A stretch of DNA of 64,000 nt from Azadirachta indica (Eukaryota; Streptophyta; Magnoliopsida; Sapindales; Meliaceae): assembly GCA_022749755.1 (NCBI GenBank), contig CM040453.1:11169368-11233367 (forward strand), in the 5' to 3' direction. Both the position numbers and the translations under genes were made by a program. This document shows, piece after piece, positions 47,881 to 60,309 of the stretch (position 1 is its first letter; each line of letters starts with the position of its first letter). A model generated the notes under the pieces. The model made no database searches. It saw nothing but the letters and a program-made list of their open reading frames with translations, and was not told where the DNA came from.

Positions 47881-49080
47881 GTAACGATATTTAAGAAAAG
47901 AAATAATCTTTTTTTAATACCAACTCTGTGGCAATTAATAACAATTTTGTCCTTATGGCATAAGATAAAAACAAATCTGAACATTATGTTATCTATTTTA
48001 ACATGTTAGTCCCTAAGAGTAATGCATGACAAAAAATTGAATTAGTAGAAAAGCAAATTATGCTTAAACAATAGGAAAAGAAAACGGGCTGAGAATGGGC
48101 GGGGGATGTCCATCCCAGGCCGTCTATGTTCTAATTTTGATTTAGTATCTTTATATCATTTTGTGAATATGGATGTGGGTGTTTTTCTAATCTTAATAAA
48201 AAAATTTAAAATTTTATTCAGAACATAATTGATTAAGATGACGAAATTTAAGCTTTTATAATTATTTATTAAATAAAATAGACGTATACGTAATTTGTTC
48301 TAAAATTTCTGAATTTGTTAATATAGACTAATTTGTCATAATTCATGAACTACTATTGGAATTCGTTAATCTTTCAAAGTTTAGGGATATACTTGTTATT
48401 ATATATTATTTTTTTGAATTTTGAAAGTCAGATAAGAAACAAATTAATTTTATACAATTTTTTTTTATATTATTTATGAATAATTAGATCCTGTTACTTT
48501 TAATAGTTAAGATTAAATATAATTTATATAAAAAAAATATATTTAAAGTATTTAAAATATTTTCAAAAAACTTCGCTCCTAATTAATTTCTCAATTTATC
48601 ATCAACATTAAGTACCTTCAATTTTTAATTTTTCATCAAATTTTATAATACAAATAAAATTTTCACATCTTTCTAATAATAATAATGATAATAATGATAA
48701 TAATAATAATTCCACCAACAACAACAATAATATAAATTAATTTTTTATACGTGAAATTATCAATATACATATTAAAAAATAATATAATAAAATAAATCTT
48801 GATTTCTTTTATATAATAATATTTGACAATTATAACGAATTTGATTGATACAATTTATAAAAAAAATATAATTTATAATAATTTTATATAATAAAATATT
48901 GAGTTTGATTGGCACGTTTTTTTTATTCTTATAATTATTTATGAATAAAATGGATGCATATATAATTTACCCTAGAATGTTTTGAATTTGTTGCGACTTG
49001 ACTAAATTGTCATGATTTATAAACTATCATAGTCTGTTAATTTTTTAAAAATTAGGGATATAATTGTTATTCTATCAGGA
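47880..49080. repeat. Upstream block of U4
   Basis: From 48212 the sequence is a close copy of 1-720 (TTTATTCAGAACATAATTGA at both starts), including the AAT/GAT microsatellite at about 48675-48720. 47930-48190 matches 24530-24790 before U3. No gene is seen. Confidence 0.7.
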
Positions 49081-49525
49081 TGGCATTGACATGCGATATT
49101 CGCCAGGTTTCAAACCAAGCCCGACCCCGCCAACTGTCCTCTATGATCAGTCGTTACATAAACACAATCCTTTTCTTCCTTCTTGTCATTTTTCTTCTGT
49201 ATTTTAGCTCAAGCCTGTTTCTATAATTAATAAAGTGTTTCGTCAACAAACTTTTGGAATAATTACAGTACTTATAATTCTTTTGTTACACAAACGTAAT
49301 CCTTTTCTTCCTTCCTGTGATTTTGTTCTGTATTTTAGCTGAAGCCTGTCTTGGGGTTGCAGATTGTTTCGCAAGGGAGCAAAAGTACGTACTTGGAATA
49401 ATTGGACTCATCATTCTCTCGTTATATAAACACAATCTTCTTCTCCCTCCTGTCATACTTCTTCTGTGTTCTAGCTCAAGTCTGTGTTGAGGTGCAGATT
49501 TCTTAGCAAGGAAACAAAGGTACAT
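49080..49525 (+). promoter_or_regulatory. Leader/core-promoter module of U4 (three tandem units)
   Basis: Three repeats of the CT-rich patch plus mini-exon. TATA-like words are GTTACATAAACAC near 49152, GTTACACAAACG near 49283 and TTATATAAACACAATCTTC near 49420. Mini-exons end GGAGCAAAA before GTACGTAC (about 49384) and GGAAACAAAG before GTACATAC (about 49519). The first repeat is partial. One more unit than in U1 and U3. Assigned as a leader by analogy only. Confidence 0.5.
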
Positions 49526-49982
49526 ACATGGTTTAGAGTACTTTCATTTTCTTCCTTTTATTATTAGATTGGTAAATTCGTTGTTATTTAAGAAAAATAA
49601 TTGGTTACTAGTTAATTTTTCTTGTTATATAAACACCCAAATTTATAAGAACTAGTCAGATGATAAATTTCTTTCCTATAAGTAATTACTGCATAACATC
49701 ATCTGTTTGGACCATCTTCAATATCATTAATTTCTAATTATGTTATTATGTAGTAAAAATATGAGATAAATAAAAGGAATAAAAAGAAAAGAAGAATATT
49801 ATTTAAGTCTAAATGATTATCTTTTAAAATTTAGTTTTAGAATTTGATAATTTATATGAGAATATATTTAAAACTATATTCAATGATAAATTACTTATGT
49901 TAAAAATTTGGTCTTTCAAACTCATTTTTTTGCATTATAACAATTTTTATGTTGCATAAACTTTATAGGTTTAAATAAGAAA

Positions 49983-50079
49983 ATGTCATCTACCGATAAT
50001 AAAAAAGAGGATGACGTTAAAAAAAAGGGATCAAAACGACATGAAATTCAAATTGCTCCTCCATCACCTATAACACCTA
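49983..50079 (+). pseudogene. U4 exon 1a with lost splice donor
   Basis: ATG and 32 codons (MSSTDNKKEDDVKKKGSKRH...) align with exon 1a of gene A, but the donor GT found at 4953-4954 is TT here (CCTATTATATAT versus CCTGGTACATAT). Without it the exon cannot be joined to exon 2 in the usual way. Confidence 0.7.
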
Positions 50080-53016
50080 TTATATATTTTACTATTACAC
50101 AATATCTTTTTTACTCTTATGTGATTATGCATATATATTTATAAAATACTTATAAAATTTAAAAAGAAATGATAAATGGATATTGTGATATCCTTCTAAC
50201 TTTTGGAGAAATGGCACATATCTTAGTTTTTTAGAGTATGCTAGGTACCCTGAATTTTGAGAAAATATGAAATTAACTTCCGTCAATTTGACCTGTAACA
50301 ATATTACATTACTATTTTAGTCCCTAAATTTAAGTAAAATAACAAAATAGGATAGTCTCATTACATCATCGTACTATTGTACTAGCCAGGACTATCCTGC
50401 CTTAAACTTTATCATATAATTAATACTTAATCATGCATTGGAACTAATATATATTCAAAATGCTCAAGCATTAAACGTAGATTAATATCCTGTAGTTTAT
50501 AAATGATAAAAACATTTGAGTGCAAAGTAAGATGCCCTTAATCCGCGCTATATATATAAATTCTCAAAAGAACAAACTTCCACAATATAAATTGATTAGT
50601 ATAAATGAAAATTGTTTAAATTAACTTAGCATCTATTTATATCAAAGTCGTAGTTAAAAAATGTGAATGTTTTGAAAAGAATTAATATTTTACTATTATA
50701 ATATCAAATATATGGCTAGAGTGGGAAAAGGACATATACAGGGAAAAATATAATTAATTTCTAATTATATCTTCAACTACTAAAAAATATGAGATAAATG
50801 AAAGTAACAAAAAGAAAGAAGAATATTAATTAAGTTTCAATGACTTTATTTCTTAATTAGAATTGAAATTAAATAACCTTTTTAAAAATTAATTTAGTAT
50901 CTGATAATTAATTAGGACAAGTTTGAGATGGTTATAGTTTATATAATACTTTCAAAAATAATAAAGGATATTGTAATATACCCTTAATTTTTGGAGAAAC
51001 AACACATACATACTCCTAAACTTTTAGGATGCACTAAATACCTTAAAATTTTGAGAAAATAGGAATATACTCCTTCAATTAACTTTAGTTAGTTTGACTT
51101 GTTAAAACATCACCATTTTAATCTCTAAATTTAAGTAAATTAAAAAAAAAAGGATATAAGTTCCTCATGGTTAAAAATTCAGTCCTATTATTTCAAAAGT
51201 ATTAAGGACTAAAATATTAAACCTTAAAAGATCTGTCTTATTCCATTGTTTTAAAAAATTTAAAAATAAAATATAATTTATTTAAATTCAAATGCTAACT
51301 ATAAATTTAAACAAACTTATAGGCAAAAATATGCTCCATACTTTTTTTTTTTACTTTCTTGAGTAATGATTTACTACGTAATAATCATAAAATTTTTTAA
51401 AGAAAATATGTATAATATTTTATCTAACATATATTTAAATTATATTATATTTATTGACATAGCAAAAATTTAATTCACCTACATATTATAATAAATTATT
51501 CTCATTTTTATTATAAATAATTATTTAGATTTGCCCAACTTATTATTAACATTTTAACTCCTATATACCTCTCTAACTTTAAAAAAATACAAGATCCTTA
51601 ATTTATCCCAATTAAAATATTAACAATAAATTAGAAAAAATCTAAATAATTATTTTGTGAGAAAAAATGGATTATGAATATTCATAAAATATTAGAAAAT
51701 TTAAATAAAATAAAAATAATAAATTATAGAATATGAATTAGATTTAATATTATTTTGATTAAAAACTTTAAAAGAAAATTTGGTTATCTTTATTTGCAAT
51801 AAATATAGCATATATTTTTATTTTTATTTATATTAATCATGTACTTGATAAATTCTTTAAGCAATACAATGAAAATAATATAATTTTTAAATATCTATTA
51901 TATAAAATGTTATGCATATTTTATCTACAAAGTCTCATAATCATTAAATACTAAATTATTAGCATGAAAGAAACAAAGTTAAAAATATTTTATCATATAA
52001 GTTTGTCCAAATTTTTACTATTAGTATTTTAATTTAAATAAATTATATTTACTTACATGATTTTTTAAAATAAACAATCCTTTTTAAATTTAACATTTCA
52101 GTCCTAACATGTTAAAAATAACGTTGACTACATTGTTAACCATGAGAAAATTATGTCCTATTTTACTATACCTAAGTTTATGGATTAAAATGACAATATT
52201 CAAGTAAATCAAACTTAGGAAACTTAAGTCAAAGGTTATCTTTTCATTTCTTAAACTTAAAGAATATTTAGCACAACTTAAAAATCAAAAGAGTGTGTAG
52301 TGTTCTTAAAAGTGAAGAGGTATGTAAAAATATCTCTTACTTATATAATATGTGGCAGTATATAGTTGGATAGTCCAACCATGTCATCACACTAATACTT
52401 AGTTATGCCTTGTAAATAATATACACTCAAAATGCTCAATCATTCTAATATTAAATTGTATGGCTGGAGTGGCAAAAGGGCCATATTAACATTTTAATTA
52501 TTACATTGTGTCAAAACATCCTTGTAGATAGCTTTATTCATTTTTCTATTAGAATTACTATACTGCTTTCTTAATCAAATTGTTTTAAGAATTAAATATA
52601 CTATATTACTTTTATTTTTGTCTAAATTCACATATTAATCTAGAGATATGTGTGGTATTTTTAAATTAGTATGCTTAAAAGTGTACATTTGGCCATTAAA
52701 ATAATTTACGGTAAAAAAAATAACTAATTTCTAATTATGTTTTCAAGTAATAAAACATATGATAAAAGTAATAAAAAGAAAAAGAATAATATTATTTAAG
52801 TTTCAATAATTTTATTTTCTAATTAGAACTGATATTAATTTTTTTAAAGTTAATTTTAAGATTACTATATGTGAATCTATTTAAAACTATATTTGATGAA
52901 AAAAATTACTTATTTTAAAATTTTGGTTACTCAAAACTCACCTTTTGCATTTCAACAATACTTCAATTTATGTTTAACAACTCTTATGTTGTATAAATTT
53001 TGTTGATTTAGTACAA

Positions 53017-53104
53017 ATGCCGCCTATTGACATGCAAGAAGATAGTGGCATTGAAAGACAGGAACCAATAGAACATGCAATTTAGATTGCTCTTGAATCC
53101 CCTG
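53017..53104 (+). pseudogene. U4 exon 1b with premature stop
   Basis: ATGCCGCCTATTGACATG matches exon 1b of gene A. Codon 23 is TAG (53083-53085) where gene A has CAG (GAAATTCAG versus GCAATTTAG). The donor region (CTAGTATGTATT) is still present. The exon cannot give a full protein. Confidence 0.8.
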
Positions 53105-54461
53105 CACCACCTACTAGTATGTATTTGCCATTACACAATATCTCTTTTACTCTTATTTGATTACGCATGCATGTTTAGTAATATTAGAGAATTTTTCCTC
53201 CATCTTTTTTAGGTTATTAAGGACAAATTTGAAATTGTTATGACTTACAAGATAATTGATTCTTAACTAAAATATCCAAGACTATGTTTGAAAGTGTTGC
53301 ACTTGGTGCTGAAGTGCAACCGTGATTATATTTAGTAAACTTAATCTTTTTAATTTTCTGGTTGTTGTATGATAACATTTTCTTCGATAAATTTTTAAAA
53401 TAATAAATGGACTTAAATTTCAGAATTTTTACAATTTTATGTTTACTCATTAAAATTAGTATTTTTTTAAACAAGGACTAAAATATTATACTTAAAAAAC
53501 TTATCTCCTAATTTTTATTTTAGAAAACTTTAGAGAGAAGAATGATATTATAATTTACAGCAGTGAGAGAAAAGAGTTGACAGCTGCACTTCCACAAATA
53601 CCAAACATATAGGTTATGTATTTCATAAATTGTGAGTTTCAAAATTCTATAAGTTTCAAAAACAGAATATATGTGTTTGGTAAATTTATTACTAAAGTAT
53701 TGTGATGATATAACGACTATAATTATAGGAACATACCGAAAATTAAAATACAGGATAATAAATTTAGTACTCGATGAAAATTTCAAAGGTACTTGAAGAA
53801 ATTAGTAATTTCACCTTTTTTATTCATGTATTTACTTCGTTTATATCATGCATGCCTGCTTGTGATGTGTTCAATAAAATTTAGTTCTCCTAACAATTAA
53901 ATTATAATTTAAAAATAAAATTTAATCAATTTTACAATCTCTAGTACTCTTCAAATTCTTAAAAAATTATACTACGGCCTTTTTTTAAATTTGAAATCTA
54001 AATAGAAGTGAATATAAATAAAATAATTTAAATAATTTTGAATAATATGTTTATTTTTTATTTTTCACTTATGAATATCAATATTTAAAAATTGATAATT
54101 TTAACTATGGTATCCTTATAAATAATTTAGATAAACTCCATATATTTAAAAATAAATAAAATTTATAAAGTTGTTTTAGTTTATTATAATTTAAAAACTT
54201 ATTTAAATTTCAAACTTTAGCATGAATTAAAAAATTTTAACTTACTTTTTTGATACATAATTACCAACTTTTAAGTGTTAAAGTTAAAAACAAACATTTT
54301 TAAAATATGTGAATGACTAAAATTGAATTATATTCATACTTTGGATTAAAAAAAAAGGTTAATTTTTTAATAGAAGTGTTTTATGATTTTTTATTTTTTT
54401 TAAATATAAATGTCTAGATATTTTTTATTTACCATAATTTTCGGGTATATATTTCAATATT

Positions 54462-57400
54462 ATGTTACGTGAGTATGTCTATATATACACAAAATATATA
54501 TTATATAACAGCAAACTGTTATCGATATTTCTTTCATTTCTTGCTTGCTACAACTTGACAAAGGATGTGAGAATTCAGCGCTTAGAATTGTATCGAGCTG
54601 CCCTGGATGGAGACTGGTCCGATGCAACATATATATTTGAAAATACTTCAAATAGGATTGGAGCTAGAGATAGGATCACAAAGCAAGGGGACACTGCTCT
54701 CCACGTTGCTGTTGCTGCAAACCACACTCGTTTTGTTAAAAGGCTGGTGAAGAGCTTCACTGAAGCAGGGAATTTAGCTATTCCCAATATTGTTGGAAAT
54801 ACAGCTTTGCATTATGCTGCATCATTTGGCAATTTGAAACTTGTCAAATTCATGAATAAAGACTTGGTAATGATTCGAGGCAAAGACGACATGTTACCAC
54901 TTCACATGGCAGCTCTATCAGGTCATAAAGAGGTCGTACAGTACCTTTGTCCACTATCTAATGTCAAGGAATTAAATAACGAGGATAAGATGGAATTGCT
55001 TGTCGCTTTGATAAACATCGATTTATACGGTAAGTAGTGTCAACAACTGTGGATAAGGTGTGTGTGTGAGTGTGTGTGTATAATTATAGTTCGTTCTTAT
55101 TGCATGAGATGGTATGTACGTATTGCTGTACGTGCCCAGATATGGCGCTGGAATTGCTTGAAGATTCCAAAGGGCTAGCTGTTTGTCGTGATAGAAACGA
55201 GGAGACAGCGTTGCATGCCTTTGCTCGGTCTAACTTGAGCAAACAAGATGAAGAATATCAGCAAGGAATTAAATTCCTTCTCGATCATGTTGAGGGATTC
55301 AAGAGGTTCTTCCAGTCGTGTAAGTTTCAAATCCTTCTAGCTTATATTTATGACATCTCAGTATGCCTTGTTTACTTGTATGTGTTGCCATGTATCGTTT
55401 CAATCCAAAATTAATTAACACAACGTTTTCCTTTGAAGCTAGCTGTTCAAGCTTTTCCTTTAGGCCCTTGAATTTTTTTGACCTAAATTTTGACATAAAT
55501 TATCTTAAAACATTTTATATCGCATTTATATTTATATGTCCGTCTAAATCATTAAATTAAATTAATTATAAGAAGTCCAACAAAATATGCGCATTTATGT
55601 TATATAATAATATTATTTTATAACATGTATATATTACTCAACTTCAATTAAAATTAGTAAAGTTAAAATTATTTAATTACAAAAATAATGATTCATTATT
55701 TTAGTTTCACAAATATCTCTTAAAAATAATCTTTTACGTCTCTTTTTGACTATAACAAAAATGCAAATTCTTTTCATTGTTCTACTAGTTAATAAAATTT
55801 TAAAATAAATAATCTTATACATGTCTTAACATTCTTATTATAACTGGAAAGAACATCGAAACTAACAAGAGGCAGTTGTTACTTTTATTAAAATTTTAGA
55901 GGCAAATTTTTGTTTTTAAAAAGAAATAGGGTAGACTTAAAAATGAAATGTCATTAGGTAATAATTATAACCCAAAAACCTTGTACACCAAAATTCTCTC
56001 TTAAGTCACAATTAAACCACAAAAAAATCTCAAAATCCTTAATTCATTATACGAACATACTCCATGCATCTCTCATCCAGGAATGGTTTTGTGCAAACTT
56101 AAGTGTTAGGTTACAACTCCATCTCAATATTAGATTGATATTTAAGCCAAAATAATTTATATACAACTAAAATTAAAAAATATTAGTTTTATTTTATTTT
56201 TCTCCTAATTTAGTTCTAATATTTACCTCAAGCCCTCAGTAAAATATTACTTTTATCTAAGTAGTTAAGATTTGAAATAGTTATCAAGTTGATCCTAATA
56301 GGTGCAAGCCAAAATAATATACAACTACAAAATATATTGCTTAAATAATTATAAAATTATAAAAAATTTTAGTTTTTACATTTTTTAATCATTTTTTGTT
56401 TTTTACGCAACACGTTTTATCATATATTTAAACTCCGTATATTAAAAACAAAATGACTCATTCTCACTTTCAAATTTTGTACATATCAACTTCATTTTTT
56501 AAAGTTAGCTGAATATTTTAGGTAAATATATTTTAATTTTTTTGATAGATTTTTATTTCATGTAATTTAATTGAATATATTGTAATAATATTAATATCAA
56601 AACGTATTGTATCATACAATAATTTTTTTGCAAATCTTAGAATTTAGCTGGTATAAATTAGTTAGCACATATATATAATAACTGTGGTCATTATATTACT
56701 TTAAGAGTTTATTAATTAAACTAGCTTAACTATATATACAAAAAATATAAAGAGTTAAATTTAATTATTTAGTAATTTTGTTAAAATAAATTGTTTTAAT
56801 GTATATATTATTATCATTTTTATATTAGCCTTCTCTAAGAAAATTAAGTTGTATAGATAAAATATTGGGTAAAATACTTACAAATCCTTAAGATTTGGCT
56901 TATAAGATTGATTAGTTTTAATGACTTCAAAACTACTCATTAAATTTCTAATTTATTAAAAAGTGACAATTATATATCTAGCATTAATAGTTATTCAATA
57001 AAAATAAATATTAAACTGCTAAAACTTGATAAAATTCAATATAATTATCTAAATATATTAATAAAAATAAATAATAATACTATTTTTAATTATAAATCAA
57101 TATATTTTTATTTTATTCTTATTATATTATATTATGTATATTTTAGCTATAATATATTAATAAATATTTAATTACCAATAGGTTAAAAATAATCTTCTTA
57201 CCTAACTACCATTAAATAAAGATACAATTGTGGATCATATTATAGTGAATTGAGACCTTAACAGATATTTTTCAAACTAATAGGACTAATCAATCCAATA
57301 GTTCAAATCTCAGCAAACTCTTCAGTCTTTTTTTTCCCCCTAAAATATCATCATAGTGAACATGAGTGTCTCATCCTATCAAAAAATTTCCTTATTTAAC

Positions 57401-58614
57401 TTTGGCTTCACAAAAATTTGCAGTTTCACGTACCAATATTGATCTTAATGAACCGAAGCGCCCTGTCAAGCTTGCCCGCATCATCTGGAAGATAGCAGGT
57501 ATACCTGCATCAACTTTACTAAGGATCACCAGATCGTTTAAGAAGTTGACAAAAATGCACATGCAACTGGCCGCAGTTCTTCTGCTTAGAGATATTTGGC
57601 AAGAAATCATACTTTCAGATGACTGCAAGATTTCAGAACTAATTCGGAAACCTTGGCCAGTGATATTTGTTGCTGCGGAAAAAGGGAATTATAAATTTCT
57701 TGACCTACTTATTGACCGCTATCCTGATATTATACAAGAAGTTGACAGTAATAATTATAGTATATTTCATATTGCTATTTTGAATCGTAAGGAGAACGTT
57801 TTCAAACTTATATATGATATTGGTTCAACTAAAGATGCGATAGTTTCATTAAAAGATAGTAACGACAACACTATATTGCATTTGACTGGAATGCTCGCGC
57901 CACCAAATCGCATCAAAGTTGTATCTGGAGCAGCTCTCCAAATGGGACGAGAAGTCTTGTGGTTTAAGGTGAGTGTTTAACTTAGACTACTCTTCTTTCT
58001 GTTTCTCAATTGACAATATTTGTTATCATATTAAATGAATGTAGGAAGTGAGTAAGATTGTGCCACCATCATATGCTGAAGCTAAAAACAAGGACGGGAA
58101 AACTCCTCGAGATTTGTTTGTTGAGAGTCACAAAGATTTAAAAACAGAGGGCGAAAAATGGATGAAGGACACAGCAAATTCATGCATGGTTGTGGCAACT
58201 CTAGTTGCCGCTGTGGTTTTTGCCGCTGCTTTCACTATACCAGGTGGCAACAAAGAAGATACAGGGGCTCCCAATTTCCTTAAAAAGGTTTCCTTTAAAA
58301 CTTTCACCATATCAGATGCACTATCCTTGATATTCTCCTCAATCTCAATACTTAGTTTCATATCAATCCTTACTTCTAATTACGAGGAAGAAGACTTCTT
58401 TTCCGATTTATCCAAGAATCTAGTAGTTGGAATTGCATCACTTTTTTTGTCAATAACATCAATGATGGTAGTCTTTTGCGCCACCTCTTTCATCGTTTTC
58501 AATGGCGAAATATTATGGTTTCCTATTCTTATTACCAGCCTTGCTTCTATACCAGTCATAATTTTCATTTGGAAACATTACCGTTTCTTTGTTAAGACAG
58601 GTCGTTCCCTCTGA
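54462..58614 (+). CDS. Gene D: ankyrin-repeat PGG membrane protein, 5' end altered
   Basis: Exon 2 reading 54462-55029, exon 3 55140-55319, exon 4 57424-57968, exon 5 58045-58614, with all remaining borders GT..AG. From the ATG at 54462 the sum is 1863 bases, 620 residues, no stop. Normal exons 1a and 1b are broken, and the exon 2 acceptor used in other copies (GACAG then CG) is changed to GACAAAG. The ATG at 54462 lies in former intron and adds about 34 residues with a hydrophobic run (LLSIFLSFLACY) before the ankyrin part; this start is inferred. Ankyrin repeats are GDTALHVAVAANHTRFVKRL, GNTALHYAASFGNLKLVKFM (four residues shorter after it), LPLHMAALSGHKEVVQYL, ETALHAFARS and NTILHLTGM. Exon 4 has about 35 extra residues at its start, closer to the length I know for the family. 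The PGG domain is complete. It could be a pseudogene in transition. Confidence 0.6.
56867..57340. mobile_element. Short Mutator-like element in gene D intron 3
   Basis: Ends are GGGTAAAATACTTACAAATC on the left and the reverse complement GGGGGAAAAAAAAGACTGAA on the right. Just inside, GGCTTATAAGATTGATTAG pairs with RC ACTATTGGATTGATTAG. The flanks are TAAAATATT (56858-56866) and TAAAATATC (57341-57349). The same intron of genes A (18917) and C (28095) carries the uninterrupted target (ATAAAATATCAT), so the insertion is specific to U4. Confidence 0.75.
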
Positions 58615-59195
58615 TCATTGCTCTCTCTCTATCTTTTGCTCTGTTGGTTGGTGCTGTTTGTATGGGTTCTTGGTTCTGTTTTCGTTCTGCAGTCAGTTTT
58701 TGCTGCTGCTGCTGGCTTTGTAACCACGGTGCTTGGCGCCGATTGTACGCCTTAATTATACAAAATTTGTCCATACATTTTGCTGTGAAAATCAACAATG
58801 AATTTAGGGGAAAAAATTATAAGTAAGCTTCCACTTGAGGATGCTGTTTGATTTAGCTATCACTATTTCTCTTAGTTCTTTCAAATTTTTTATTCTTGAA
58901 TTAAAAATAATTAATATAATTGTGTATGACTTATTTTATTTATAATATTAATTTTTTCACGTCTAATTGTATTTTACCATACTTTATACAAATGAATTTT
59001 GCACTATTAATTTGCATCTAATATTGTAATTACACTAAATGTTTAAATATTAGTTTGAATCATAAAAATAATAAATTAATAAATTTATATTAATCTTTTA
59101 CAAAAGTGTCCCATAATCGAAGCATCAATAATGAGCATATTTAAAATCCCTTGAGCAAATTGACAATAGCTAGATAATACATGTAACCATTTCCA
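58615..59195. other. 3' flank of gene D
   Basis: Shares the post-stop sequence of the other copies (CTGATCATTGCTCTCTCT, GGTTCTTGGTTCTGTTTTCG) and the AT-rich downstream stretch at 58870-59195, including CATAATCGAAGCATCAATAA as at 23950. Overlapping open frames are spurious. Confidence 0.5.
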
Positions 59196-59570
59196 AAAAC
59201 TAATTGTGCTGCTCCCAGTAAATCATAATGCAATAGTTCCAACGGTATAGTAGATATGGTCTCAACTACTTTTGAAACTGTATTTATGATTTTAGCAAGC
59301 TAGCAGGAAACACAGAATAAAAGAGATTAATTAGCAAACTTTTATTGATAGAGAAGTTTTAACATGTTGCAAGGATTTTTTGTTTTTTTTAACTTTTCAG
59401 AGTTCGGTCATTAGAATTGCCAAATTTTCTATGTAAAACATCCAAGACATTGACACAGATGACTTGTACCTGAAACAACTAAGGATTTTGATTTAAAGAA
59501 CTTAATTGGAAAACATCTTCTTGTCAATGACTGATTGAGATCCTTCAAGAAACATTTGTTGTATCTCTAC
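59196..59570 (-). pseudogene. Possible copia integrase (N-terminal) remnant
   Basis: Minus-strand pieces over shifting frames read DVLHRKFGNSNDRTLK, then CVSC (with a stop directly after), then KIINTVSK, PLELLHYDLLGAAQ. The pattern H-R-F-G-H, C-x2-C, PLELLH-D-GP is that of the copia GAG-pre-integrase and integrase start. The match is weak and frame-broken, and no RT or LTR was recognised nearby. Confidence 0.4.
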
Positions 59571-60300
59571 AATTATTTTTTTTTAAATTTTAAAATAAAA
59601 TAAATTACTAACACAATAATTTAAAATTTAAAAATAAATTTGATGTAAAAAATTTTATAAATAATCAAGAGCTTACATGTGTAACTTGTGCCTCTAAACT
59701 GATCTACTTATTTTTTTTTATTTTAATAGATTGCATAAAAAGGATACGAAAAGTTTTGAACTTCACTGATAAAATAGAAATAAATCACATGCTATATTAT
59801 TTAGTAAGATGATTAAAGTAAAATTAAACTAAATCAAATACTATACAATTTTAAATCAAATTGAAACCCAAACCAATTATGCCCCATAAACTTCGAAAAG
59901 ATCACATTAGAAGGAAATTCATGACACATAAAAAAATTAAAGAAATTCATCACAATATATCTACTACAAAGAGAGATGTATTCTTTAGAAACATTAAATT
60001 TTTAAAAGATATTCCTAGATACTAACCAATTTGGGAGAGACAATAATGTTAAATAAGCTCTTGGAAGATACTAAAACTTGAATACTTACCCAAGCAACAA
60101 GAAAATTTTTAAACTAAACAATTATTATTCCAGAAATTATCTTAATTCTTCTATTCACGAAACCTCGAAAAACAAATCAATCATAAACAATTTTAACATA
60201 ATAATGAAATCCACGCTAACATGGATTTAATATCACTAATTAACACTGAAACGACAGTGAATACAGATACAATACCATACACTTACATAATCAAATATAA
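59571..60300. other. AT-rich intergenic DNA
   Basis: No gene, repeat pair or recognisable domain found. Confidence 0.5.
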
Positions 60301-60309
60301 ATTAATGAT

